Assembly (NCBI GenBank): GCA_965277415.1
Contig: CBDICS010000031.1
Coordinates: forward strand, 1-64,000
Reading direction: 5' to 3'
Length of the DNA: 64,000 nt
Origin: JAHDHW01 sp965277415
Lineage (GTDB): Bacteria > Bacteroidota > Bacteroidia > Chitinophagales > Saprospiraceae
This document shows, in pieces, positions 40,301 through 48,164 of this stretch. The position numbers were made by a program, and so were the translations under genes. Under the pieces are notes generated by a model that had not been told where the DNA came from, ran no database searches, and saw only the letters and a program-made list of their open reading frames with translations. Position 1 is the first letter of the stretch. Every line of letters begins with the position of its first letter.

Positions 40301-41073
40301 ATTGGATTGTCTGAGAAATCCAATTCTTCTAATCTAGGGTACTTTTGTAAGTAACTGATGTCTATAACATGATTGTTAGGAAAATGTAAAACGCGTAGAG
40401 CTGGTTTATCCCCTATATCAATCCCATTGATATTGTTATGACCAATTCTTAAAACCTGTAGTATCTCTAAGGTTTCTATACCATATAGATAAGCAATATT
40501 ATTATGACTCAAGTTTACCTGCTCAAGATTCGGATATTCAGATAAAAATCCTGTATTACTAATCCGATTATAACTAAGGTCAATTGTCCGAAGATTATTA
40601 GATATACTAGGGCGTTCTATAGGAATTATAGGATCTAAATCATGAATGTCATTACGAGAAAGGTTTAAAGACTCAAGTGCGGTTAAGTTTGCTAGGGGAG
40701 AAACATCAAAAATATAGTTGCCACTAAGATCGAGTTCAGTTAAGTTTGGAAGCTCTGCAAGGGCATCAATCTCTGTAATACCCCATCGAATATTCCCTGA
40801 TGTTCCAATACGTAGTTTTTGTAATTTTTGTAACCTATTAATTTCAAAAGGGATCTCTGTAATATTATTAGGATCAGGAATATCCTTTCCAATTTTAATG
40901 GAATCATTATTTTTATGACCATTAGTCACGATTAGCTCTTCTAGCCAGTCTAAGTCAAAAACCTGCTTTGGAATACTACTTAGCCCACAATCACTTAGTA
41001 TTAGTGTACCAGTTTTTTCTTGAATCTCTTTTTCAATCAATTGGAGTGCGCGCTTGGGGGCTCTTTGGAGCAT
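37369..41073 (-). CDS. Roco protein: leucine-rich repeats, coiled coil, Roc GTPase, COR, C-terminal TIR
   Basis: 1234 residues, no signal peptide. Residues about 15-390: SDS22/internalin-like leucine-rich repeats (LPNLTELDLSGNYIFDVSPL and many similar). About 405-500: a highly charged coiled coil. Roc GTPase about 503-690, with P-loop GNSGVGKT (about 511), switch II DFGGQE (about 566) and NKID (about 641). COR about 720-990, with typical WLHNSGAIIYFHKNELL. TIR about 1080-1230: KVFFSYSHKD, WSDQAIQAGDEW, and a Glu in SSYIWEKEIPLAL that aligns with the catalytic Glu of TIR NADases. Known Roco proteins are dimeric GTPases; the TIR suggests NAD cleavage or signalling, possibly in phage defence, but this is inference. 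It is single on its strand, convergent with the kinase gene and divergent from ndh. All GTPase motifs are intact. Confidence 0.93.
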   Translation of the reverse strand: MLQRAPKRALQLIEKEIQEKTGTLILSDCGLSSIPKQVFDLDWLEELIVTNGHKNNDSIKIGKDIPDPNNITEIPFEINRLQKLQKLRIGTSGNIRWGITEIDALAELPNLTELDLSGNYIFDVSPLANLTALESLNLSRNDIHDLDPIIPIERPSISNNLRTIDLSYNRISNTGFLSEYPNLEQVNLSHNNIAYLYGIETLEILQVLRIGHNNINGIDIGDKPALRVLHFPNNHVIDISYLQKYPRLEELDFSDNPIMMDTPLIALEHMVKLRYLNINNLFLGDANPSTTDESLDPSPLKKLTALQELHISGNRISDLSFLQNLSFLQNLNCEGNNINDIEPLSNLIHLRNLNLSHNRIEVIKPITNLHKVEDLQLDDNPIQDVPPEVWQSNDADQIRAFFEGTSRDAKRFIEQDKELEAIQKKRDELQKKSSQIKQEVENIQERGILEEHIIAEASPEEAISEELEAVEKEQEDLQKELKETEEVLQKKIEEKKKLEDLVLSDVKLIFVGNSGVGKTQLSKYFENNELDRKRESTHGIRLNRWLPQGDVSPAFESLKDKIAVNIWDFGGQEYYHGTFRLFLSNYAVYVLLWDEQTNNNQILSTEVFKNVSEKLQHFHYRYWLDNIRHYAPTSPIIVLQNKIDRDSKAPIDTKWIEDYKISGDHYLSLHEASKNENSHYKWSFDLFCKDLAEAMRTIPESQSHWKKSIAWIQIRDAIVEASARGKKNSKNLFYKFLEKGKEIQIKNFEKACKLIEPELTESELKAIPRWLHNSGAIIYFHKNELLKERVYLNPAWVTEGIYQTLNDTVRKNDGEFKLEQMPPAKRGAIPEETVIELMKEMEIIFERKEEKDGKVITSYIAPQYLPETHPVEELYAIAARGLQQKAYFVRLPLYFFRKVLQRLIFFYGMSQNFDTQNVDARYFWKKGILFEKKGTRVMFKGIMPKADEKNGVFLIGAEPVGNYKMIQKELFHLIIEILEEKELSKIAKSSIDTASNVTQNTASKMQSGIHFLPNNWTLRYKTETPPRWLKNLEVSTDNENFANYLSLCNANRNKELFTPSEEGQQLRIHDFEILLDSKPMRPLKVFFSYSHKDTAIMDKLAVHLAPLKRLEKIEVWSDQAIQAGDEWDTAINDNLRDSDIILFLVSADFIASSYIWEKEIPLALKLQKDSNERVSRVVPIYLRPFDFSGLAFSEKEMLPKTDSGHLKAISQWDNMDEAFTVVAKRIREIIDATN

Positions 41074-41320
41074 ATATTATTATTGTTTGTAGGGGCAGGT
41101 TATAGATGTTTTGCCCTTTAATGAAGTGATTCAGTGTGAAATATAAAAAAAAAATAGACCGATGACAAATATCTTTTTTGCAATCGCCATGTCTGTCTAA
41201 GATTGAAATAGTAATATTTAAATAAATAAATTCTAAATTTAGACAAAACTAGATAATAACCTAATTGTTATAGGCTTGACGGAGAACCTTAAATTGTGTT
41301 TTTTAATAATTTAATAATAA
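41074..41320. other. Divergent intergenic region between the Roco-TIR gene and ndh
   Basis: 247 bp, very AT-rich, with a run of ten A near 41148. It must hold promoters for both divergent genes, but no full TTTG / TAnnTTTG pair was found; GATATTTG on the minus strand near 41167 is a weak -7 for the Roco gene. No repeat or RNA gene was seen. Confidence 0.3.
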
Positions 41321-42625
41321 ATGGCTATAAATATTCCAGATACAGATCGAAAAAGAATAGTAATAATAGGAGCAGGATTCGCTGGCTTGAACTTGGCCTA
41401 TAAACTAAGCAAAAGCGGCTATCAGATTGTATTGATTGATAAAAATAACTATCATCAATTTCAACCCTTGTTTTATCAGGTAGCCATGGCTGGTTTAGAG
41501 CCAAGCAGTATCGCTTTTCCGCTGCGTAAGCTTTTTCATTATAAAAAGAACGTAATTATTAGGATTACGAAGGTAGAAAAAGTGGACACTGAACAAAAGA
41601 TATTATTTACACCCTTAGGTGATGTGAAATATGATTATCTGGTGATTGCTTTTGGTGTCAATACCAATTTTTTTGGAAATAAGAACTTGGAGGAAAAGAC
41701 CCTACCGATGAAATCTGTGGCAGAAGCATTATACCTAAGGAATGCGATTCTAAATGATTATGAAAAAGCGGTAACGACTCTAGATTATGATCAAAGACAA
41801 GGGCTTATAGATATTGTAGTGGTAGGTGGTGGTCCAACGGGGGTTGAAGTAGCAGGGGCTTTAGCAGAGATGAAAAAATACATACTTCCAAAAGATTATA
41901 CAGAGCTGGATTGTAGTGAAATTGATATTTACTTGATCCAAAGTGGTGATCATTTATTAAAAGGAATGTCTAAAGAAGCTTCTGAAGGGGCCAAATACTT
42001 TTTAGAAGGACTAGGTGTTAAGGTCATTTTGAATAAAAGAGTGGAAGATTTTGATGGCGCTTTTGTTCATATTAATGATGGTACAAAAATCCAAGCCAAT
42101 AAAGTGATTTGGGCCGCAGGAATTCGTGGTAATAGCATTTTAGGCTTGCCTGAAAAGACAATCACATACGGTAATCGAATAAAAGTCAATCGTTTCAATC
42201 AGGTTGAAGGACTTAAAGATGTATTTGCACTTGGAGATATTTCCTATATGGAAGAAACGCTCTATCCGGAAGGGCATCCTCAGGTAGCTCAGGTAGCTAT
42301 TCAGCAATCGGATAATTTAGCGCGTAATTTTAAAAATATTAAGAAAGATAAACCCTTAAAGCAGTTCTTTTATAAAGACAAAGGGTCTATGGCTACTATA
42401 GGAAGAAATAGAGCGGTTGTAGATTTACCAAATTTTAAGTTTAAAGGCTTTTTTGCATGGCTAGTGTGGCTAGTTGTACATTTATTCTCTCTCATAGGAG
42501 TTAAAAATAAGCTTTTTGTTTTCATCAATTGGGTATGGAATTACTTTACATATGATCAGTCCTTGCGCTTGATTATCAAACCAAAGATGAAAACTAAACA
42601 AACTAATATAAAGGAGCCAATTTGA
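41321..42625 (+). CDS. ndh: Type II NADH dehydrogenase (NDH-2)
   Basis: 434 residues, normal for single-subunit NADH:quinone oxidoreductase, which passes electrons from NADH to menaquinone without pumping protons. FAD-binding motif IVIIGAGFAGLNLAYKL is at about 14-30, followed by YHQFQPLFYQVAMAGLEPS, the quinone/FAD signature of the family. A second dinucleotide fold DIVVVGGGPTGVEVAGAL at about 166-183 binds NADH, and VFALGDI near 303 contacts FAD. The C-terminal stretch from about 363 (FFAWLVWLVVHLFSLIGV) is an amphipathic or membrane anchor. It stands alone on the plus strand, followed by a long palindrome and then susC. Confidence 0.95.
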   Translation: MAINIPDTDRKRIVIIGAGFAGLNLAYKLSKSGYQIVLIDKNNYHQFQPLFYQVAMAGLEPSSIAFPLRKLFHYKKNVIIRITKVEKVDTEQKILFTPLGDVKYDYLVIAFGVNTNFFGNKNLEEKTLPMKSVAEALYLRNAILNDYEKAVTTLDYDQRQGLIDIVVVGGGPTGVEVAGALAEMKKYILPKDYTELDCSEIDIYLIQSGDHLLKGMSKEASEGAKYFLEGLGVKVILNKRVEDFDGAFVHINDGTKIQANKVIWAAGIRGNSILGLPEKTITYGNRIKVNRFNQVEGLKDVFALGDISYMEETLYPEGHPQVAQVAIQQSDNLARNFKNIKKDKPLKQFFYKDKGSMATIGRNRAVVDLPNFKFKGFFAWLVWLVVHLFSLIGVKNKLFVFINWVWNYFTYDQSLRLIIKPKMKTKQTNIKEPI

Positions 42626-42674
42626 TCTTAAACATTGTGTTTTTTAGGCTGATACTTTTCTGTTGAATAATTAT

Positions 42675-42710
42675 ATTTTTCTATAAATTTTATTGCATTT
42701 ATAGAAAAAT
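42675..42710. promoter_or_regulatory. 14-bp perfect inverted repeat between ndh and susC
   Basis: ATTTTTCTATAAAT (42675-42688) and ATTTATAGAAAAAT (42697-42710) are perfect inverted copies separated by 8 nt. The T tracts are at the 5' side of the stem, so it does not fit an intrinsic terminator in either direction. It may be an operator-like site or an mRNA end structure for ndh; it lies 205 bp upstream of susC. Confidence 0.45.
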
Positions 42711-42914
42711 CACTACTTTGAGCTACCATTTAATTTTTATAAAAGGGTTTTATCACAGAATGATTCATTAGTTTCATTTATATGGACTTAAAAGAATCCT
42801 ACCACTTAACTATCATCTATTAAGAAGAACTAGTTTGTTTAATTATCGCTCATAAGTACCTGATGTACTTAAAAGCCCTATTTATTAATCTTTATTTTTT
42901 TAAAAAGTCAGCGT

Positions 42915-45900
42915 ATGAAACAAAAATCACTACCAATTCCTGGAAAATGGTTAAAATTAAGTCTTTTTGCTGCACTGTTACTGTTCTCTACGGCGATGTT
43001 CGCCCAGATTACCGGTACAGTTGTGGATGATTCGAATGACGAAACACTGATTGGTGCTTCGGTTTTAGTAGTTGGAACAACTACAGGAACGACTACCGAT
43101 TTTGACGGTAAATTTAGCATTGATGCTAAAGCAGGAGATGTACTTGAAATTTCCTACACTGGTTATACTTCTCAGAAGGTAACAGTAGGTACTGAATCTA
43201 ATATAAATATTAGATTATCTCAAGGTGTATTAATTGATGAAATTGTTGTTACTGGTTATGCAATTGAAACAAAACGCCAAACTACTGGTGCGGTTTCAAC
43301 AGTGACTGCTAAAGAACTTTCTGCAATTCCTTCTGGGAATATTGAGCAGCAATTACAAGGTAGAGTAGCAGGGGTTACTGTTCTTACAAATGGTCAACCT
43401 GGTACTACGAGCCAGATTCGTGTACGTGGGTTTGGAGCTTTTGGAGGTAATGAACCTCTTTATGTTGTAGATGGTGTACCTGTACAATCTACAAATTTTC
43501 TTAACCCAGATGACATTGAGACGACGACTATATTGAAAGATGCAGCTTCTGCTTCTATTTATGGTGCAAGAGCTTCTAATGGAGTAGTGGTTTATACTAC
43601 TAAACAAGGATCTAAGAAAAACCAAAAATTAAAAGTTACTTATAATGGTTTAATTGGATTTACTGATCCTAATGTTGGAGGTTCTCCTGAAATGTTAGAC
43701 CCTCAGCAAATGGCTGATTGGACGCATATCGCTTATGAAAATAATGCGGCGGCAAATGGAACAGCTCCTCAGTATACGCATCCTCAGTATGGAACCAATG
43801 CTCAGGCAGTTCTTCCAGACTATCTTCATGCAAATGGAGCGAATGGTGTTGTTGGATCTGTTGATTTAGCAGCGATTCAAGCAGCTTATGATGCTGACCC
43901 TGAGAATGTTTTTCTTATTAGACCAAACCTTTCTGGTACCAACTGGTACGATGCGATCACAAGAAGTGCTCCAATCCATAGACATAGTCTTGGTTTTAGC
44001 GGAGGAACAGACAATGGACGTTACTACTTTGGTTTAGGTGCTCAAAATCAATCAGGTATTCTTTTAGAAAATGAATTTGCTCGGTATTCTTTTAGAGCCA
44101 ATTCTGAATGGGATTTACTAGATTGGTTAAGTGTTGGAGAAAACCTTCAGTTTACTTACCGTTCTGTTACAGGACAACAAGGTGGACAAGGTGGTATCGG
44201 AGTAGCAGATGATGAGTCAGAAGTATTATCTGCTTATCGTATGCCAACGATTATTCCAGTATTTGATGAATTTGGAAGTTTTGCAAGTACAAAAGCTGGA
44301 GGATTCAATAATCCACGAAATCCAGTAAGACGATTGACCAGAAATAATGGTGATGATCAAGCTTATAATGCAAATGCTTTTGGTAATATCTACTTGGCTA
44401 TCAGACCTGTTGAAGGACTTACACTTAAAACTTCTTTGGGAGGACAATATGATAATTTTTACTTTACTAATTATAATTATCGTTACTTAGGTGATTCTGA
44501 GCCGGAAGCAAGTAATACTTTCTCTGAAGGTAGTGGTTACGTATTTAGTTGGACTTTGACGAATACAATTAGCTATACCAACACATTTGGAGCTCATGGA
44601 ATTACAGTGCTAGCAGGTATGGAAGCTTTGAATACTGGTAAAGGTAGAAACATATCTGGTTCTGGTATCAATCCATTCTCTACGGATCTTGATTTCCAGA
44701 ATTTATCAACTGTTCAGAGCCCTCAGGTGCAAAGTAGCCTTTTCAGTGGTGTTAATTTCTACTCTTTATTTGGAAAAGTGGATTATAACTACAATGAAAA
44801 ATACTATCTAACAGGTGTATTGAGAAGAGATGGTGCTTCTAGGTTCGGAGAAAATAGCCGTTTTGGTGTATTCCCTGCGGTTTCAGCGGCATGGAGAGTC
44901 ACTGGAGAATCTTTCTTAGAAGATGTAACTTGGTTAGATGATTTGAAAGTACGTGTTGGTTGGGGAGAAATGGGGAACTCAAATAATGTTGACCCTGCAA
45001 ACCAATTTTCATTATATGCTTCTAACAGAGGTAGAACTTTCTACCCAATCGAAGGACAAAGTAATGGTGTAAATGAAGGTTTTGCTGCTTCTCGTATTGG
45101 TAATCCTGATGCGAAATGGGAAACAAGTGAAACTTTAAATATTGGTTTTGATGCTTCTTTCTTAAATAATAAGCTAGAAATCAACTTGGACTGGTGGAAT
45201 AAAGATACCAGAGAATTATTATTTAATGTACCGCTCCCAGGTGTTACAGGAAATGGTGCTGCCGCGCCTTCTGTAAACATTGCAAGTATGAATAATACTG
45301 GTCTTGATCTTCAAATCATCAATAGAGGTAACATTACTTCTGATTTGAAATACGAAGTGATTTTGAATAATTCATTTTTGAAAAATGAAATAACTTTCCT
45401 TGCTGATGGAATCGAATTCTTCGGTGGCGGTGGTTATAGAGGTATTTTCCCTATCCGTAATGCAGTAGGACAAGGTTTATCTACTTTCTTCGGGTACAAA
45501 ATGATTGGTTACTTTAATACTCAGGCAGAAGTAGATGCTTCTAATCAGCCTGGTGCTGGACTTGGACGTTTTAAGTATGAAGATATAGATGGAGATGGTG
45601 AAATTACACCTGATGACCGAACATTTATCGGAAGTCCTATTCCTGACTATACCATAGGAGCTTCTTTAAACCTTACTTATAAGAACTTCAAAATTGAGAC
45701 TTTCTGGTTTGGTTCTTTCGGAAACGAAGTATGGAATCAATCTAAATGGTTCACTGATTTCTTTGGAACTTTTGAAGGATCTGCTAAAGGAATTAGAGCA
45801 TTGGATTCTTGGACGCCTGCTTTAGGTGATAATGCAAAAGCACCAATTTGGGAAAGTGCATCTAATTTGAGTACTTCTGCTGCTGAAAACTCTTGGTATG

Positions 45901-46148
45901 TAGAAAGTGGTAACTACTTAAGATTACAAAGATTAGCCTTTATTTATACTTTTGACCAAGCAGCTATTCAAAGCATTGGAGCAAGTAGCTTAAGTATTGG
46001 CGTATCTGCTAATAATATTCTAACTTTTACAAAATATGAAGGTCTTGATCCTGGTGTAGGTGGTGGAGCTGATACAAATTTTGGTATAGATGTCGGGAAC
46101 TATCCAGTTACACCTAGTTATTTGTTTAACGTGTCATTGGGCTTCTAA
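42915..46148 (+). CDS. SusC/RagA family TonB-dependent outer-membrane transporter
   Basis: 1077 residues. Signal peptide ends at about 30 (LLFSTAMFAQ). A carboxypeptidase-regulatory-like domain covers about 31-105 (ITGTVVDDSNDETLIGASVL), then the TonB-box-like IDEIVVTGY (about 108-117), a plug domain (about 118-225; QLQGRVAGVTVLTNGQPGT, LYVVDGVP, ILKDAASASIYGARASNGVV, all hallmark SusC motifs) and a 22-strand barrel ending in the aromatic residue of VSLGF. It imports glycans or other bulky nutrients with its SusD lid, energised by TonB. susD follows 66 bp downstream. The substrate cannot be read from sequence. Confidence 0.96.
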   Translation: MKQKSLPIPGKWLKLSLFAALLLFSTAMFAQITGTVVDDSNDETLIGASVLVVGTTTGTTTDFDGKFSIDAKAGDVLEISYTGYTSQKVTVGTESNINIRLSQGVLIDEIVVTGYAIETKRQTTGAVSTVTAKELSAIPSGNIEQQLQGRVAGVTVLTNGQPGTTSQIRVRGFGAFGGNEPLYVVDGVPVQSTNFLNPDDIETTTILKDAASASIYGARASNGVVVYTTKQGSKKNQKLKVTYNGLIGFTDPNVGGSPEMLDPQQMADWTHIAYENNAAANGTAPQYTHPQYGTNAQAVLPDYLHANGANGVVGSVDLAAIQAAYDADPENVFLIRPNLSGTNWYDAITRSAPIHRHSLGFSGGTDNGRYYFGLGAQNQSGILLENEFARYSFRANSEWDLLDWLSVGENLQFTYRSVTGQQGGQGGIGVADDESEVLSAYRMPTIIPVFDEFGSFASTKAGGFNNPRNPVRRLTRNNGDDQAYNANAFGNIYLAIRPVEGLTLKTSLGGQYDNFYFTNYNYRYLGDSEPEASNTFSEGSGYVFSWTLTNTISYTNTFGAHGITVLAGMEALNTGKGRNISGSGINPFSTDLDFQNLSTVQSPQVQSSLFSGVNFYSLFGKVDYNYNEKYYLTGVLRRDGASRFGENSRFGVFPAVSAAWRVTGESFLEDVTWLDDLKVRVGWGEMGNSNNVDPANQFSLYASNRGRTFYPIEGQSNGVNEGFAASRIGNPDAKWETSETLNIGFDASFLNNKLEINLDWWNKDTRELLFNVPLPGVTGNGAAAPSVNIASMNNTGLDLQIINRGNITSDLKYEVILNNSFLKNEITFLADGIEFFGGGGYRGIFPIRNAVGQGLSTFFGYKMIGYFNTQAEVDASNQPGAGLGRFKYEDIDGDGEITPDDRTFIGSPIPDYTIGASLNLTYKNFKIETFWFGSFGNEVWNQSKWFTDFFGTFEGSAKGIRALDSWTPALGDNAKAPIWESASNLSTSAAENSWYVESGNYLRLQRLAFIYTFDQAAIQSIGASSLSIGVSANNILTFTKYEGLDPGVGGGADTNFGIDVGNYPVTPSYLFNVSLGF

Positions 46149-46167
46149 CAAATTATCAATAACTTTG
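46137..46167 (+). promoter_or_regulatory. Candidate internal promoter for susD
   Basis: TTG (46137-46139, in the last codons of susC), 20-nt spacer, TAACTTTG (46160-46167), a full TAnnTTTG match, 47 nt before the susD start codon. It could raise susD above susC expression. Motif match only. Confidence 0.4.
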
Positions 46168-46214
46168 TTAGGTTACTGATAAAATGAATTTTGTAAACAT
46201 TAATTCTAATTATT

Positions 46215-47957
46215 ATGAAAATAAATATTCTAAAGAAATTATCTTTTGTCTTCGTAGCAATGATGCTTTTTACAGTATCTTGTAAGGACTCCTTCTTGGA
46301 AGTTGCGCCAACAGGCTCATTAGCAAATGCTCAGGTAGCTACCAAAGCTGGTGTTGAAGGCCTTTTAGTAGGGGCTTATTCTGCACTAAACGGTGTGTTT
46401 GGTAACCGTTTTGAAGGTCCTAATCACTGGATTACAGGAAGTATCTGTGGTGGTGAAGCAAATAAAGGGACTGATCCCGGAGATTATGGTACAATCAATC
46501 CTATCCAACGATATGAAACAGATCCAACTTCTGGAGATTTAAATAACTTATGGAGAGGTCGTTATGAAGGTGTAGCAAGATGTAATCAAGTTTTAGCATT
46601 ATTAGCCCAAGCTACTGATGTTACGGCTGAGGATATTGCTCGAATTTCTGGCGAAGCGCGTTTGCTAAGAGGTCACTTTTTATTTGACCTTAAAAAGCAC
46701 TGGAATAATATTCCAGTTTTTGATGAAACATTAATAGCTACAGAAGTAGTCAATGTTTCAAATACTGGAGCTGATGTATGGGCTTTTATTGAAGCAGATT
46801 TCCAATTCGCATTTGATAACCTTCCTGCAACTATGTCACAAGCTGGTCGTGTAAACAAATGGGCTGCTGGTGCTTATATGGCTAAAGCTAAATTATACCA
46901 GCAAAAATGGGGTGAAGCAAAAACTTGGTTTGATGATGTAATTGCAAATGGTGTAACAACTAACAATTTGCCTTACCAATTATTAGATAACTATCCAGAT
47001 ATCTATAATGCAGAGTTTGATAATCATGCAGAAGCAGTATTTGATGTAGAGTCTTCTATTAACTCTGGTAGTACTCAAAATGCAAACTATTTTGATGATT
47101 TGAATTATCCATATAATACAGGTTCTGATGGACCAGGTAACTGTTGTGGATTCTTCCAACCAAGTTTTGAGTTAGCTAACTCTTTCCGTACTGATGCAAA
47201 TGGTCTTCCTTTATTAGACGGTTCTTATAATGATGCAGCTAATGCTTTAGTACATGATTATGGTGTTGAAGCTAGTGATCCATTTACTGAAGATGCTGGT
47301 AATCTTGACCCGAGAGTAGATCACTCTATTGGACGAAGAGGTATCCCTTATTTGGATTGGATCGAGCATCCAGGTAAAGCTTGGATCAGAAATCAACCTT
47401 ATGCAGGACCTTACTCTCCTAAGAAATACATTTACTACAAATCTCAAGAGAATACACTTACTGATGGTAGCTCTTGGACGCGTGGTTATGCTACAATGAA
47501 CTATACGATCATCCGTTTTGCTGATGTATTGCTTATGGCTGCTGAAGCAGAAATTGAAGCGGGTTCTTTGGATAAAGCAATGGAGTATGTAAATATGGTT
47601 AGAACACGTGCGGCAAATACTGGCCACTGGGTTAAAAATGCTGATGGAACGAATGCGGCTAACTATGTGATCAATAATTATACTGCTGCTGACTTTGGTT
47701 CTAGCGCAGATGCATGGAGAATCGTTAAGTTTGAAAGAAAGTTAGAGCTTTCTGGAGAAGGACACCGTTTTTTCGACCTAGTACGTTGGGGAGACGCTGA
47801 ACGTGACCTGAATGCTTATTTAGACTATGAGTCTCAGATATTAATTACTAAATTCGGTGGTGCTAGCTTTACTGCTGGTAAAAACGAATACTATCCAATA
47901 CCTCAAGCTCAATTGGATCTTCAGACTGGTGTTCTTACTCAGAACCCTGGATATTAA
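46215..47957 (+). CDS. SusD/RagB family outer-membrane nutrient-binding lipoprotein
   Basis: 580 residues. Signal peptide with lipobox FTVSC (Cys 23) and the following KDSFLEVAPTG typical of the family. TPR-like helices form the N-terminal half (SGEARLLRGHFLFDLKKHW; AAGAYMAKAKLY), and the C-terminal signature FERKLELSGEGHRFFDLVRW is at about 512-531, with YYPIPQAQLDL near the end. It caps the SusC barrel at the cell surface and binds the ligand. Translation starts at MKINIL, the same hexapeptide and nearly the same DNA as the start of the ASPIC gene downstream. A strong terminator follows the stop. Confidence 0.96.
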   Translation: MKINILKKLSFVFVAMMLFTVSCKDSFLEVAPTGSLANAQVATKAGVEGLLVGAYSALNGVFGNRFEGPNHWITGSICGGEANKGTDPGDYGTINPIQRYETDPTSGDLNNLWRGRYEGVARCNQVLALLAQATDVTAEDIARISGEARLLRGHFLFDLKKHWNNIPVFDETLIATEVVNVSNTGADVWAFIEADFQFAFDNLPATMSQAGRVNKWAAGAYMAKAKLYQQKWGEAKTWFDDVIANGVTTNNLPYQLLDNYPDIYNAEFDNHAEAVFDVESSINSGSTQNANYFDDLNYPYNTGSDGPGNCCGFFQPSFELANSFRTDANGLPLLDGSYNDAANALVHDYGVEASDPFTEDAGNLDPRVDHSIGRRGIPYLDWIEHPGKAWIRNQPYAGPYSPKKYIYYKSQENTLTDGSSWTRGYATMNYTIIRFADVLLMAAEAEIEAGSLDKAMEYVNMVRTRAANTGHWVKNADGTNAANYVINNYTAADFGSSADAWRIVKFERKLELSGEGHRFFDLVRWGDAERDLNAYLDYESQILITKFGGASFTAGKNEYYPIPQAQLDLQTGVLTQNPGY

Positions 47958-47980
47958 TATAGTCTTTTAAGACTTACTCT

Positions 47981-48023
47981 CAAAGGGTCGCTCTGATTTA
48001 ACAGAGCGACCCTTTGTTTTTTT
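47981..48023 (+). terminator. Intrinsic terminator after susD
   Basis: Perfect 15-bp stem CAAAGGGTCGCTCTG / CAGAGCGACCCTTTG (47981-47995 and 48002-48016), 6-nt loop, then seven T. It separates susCD from the next gene, which appears to have its own promoter overlapping the T tract. Confidence 0.95.
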
Positions 48024-48042
48024 CCCTTTTTCGCTAAATTTG
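48013..48042 (+). promoter_or_regulatory. Candidate promoter for the ASPIC lipoprotein gene
   Basis: TTTG (48013-48016, in the terminator stem) and TAAATTTG (48035-48042), spacing 18 nt, match the Bacteroidota consensus. Transcription from here would give a leader of about 115-145 nt that contains the repeated element at 48079-48164. Confidence 0.45.
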
Positions 48043-48078
48043 TGTTCGACTTAGATATACTGGTCTTGATTAATTTGA

Positions 48079-48164
48079 GAAAAGAAATATACTTCAGCTA
48101 CAGTATATACTAACCGAAATGATTTTGGGAAATCCCAAACCACTTCGTGTAGGTATACCTATAG
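48079..48164 (+). repeat. Repeated intergenic element, copy 1 (upstream of the ASPIC gene)
   Basis: About 85 bp that aligns by eye at roughly 85% with 56022-56105. The shared core runs CCGAAATGRTTT, GGGAAATYCCAAACCACTTC, then AGGTATA. TTTGGGAAATCCCAAA here is a perfect palindrome. It ends immediately before the ATG at 48165, in the leader of its gene. Confidence 0.7.
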
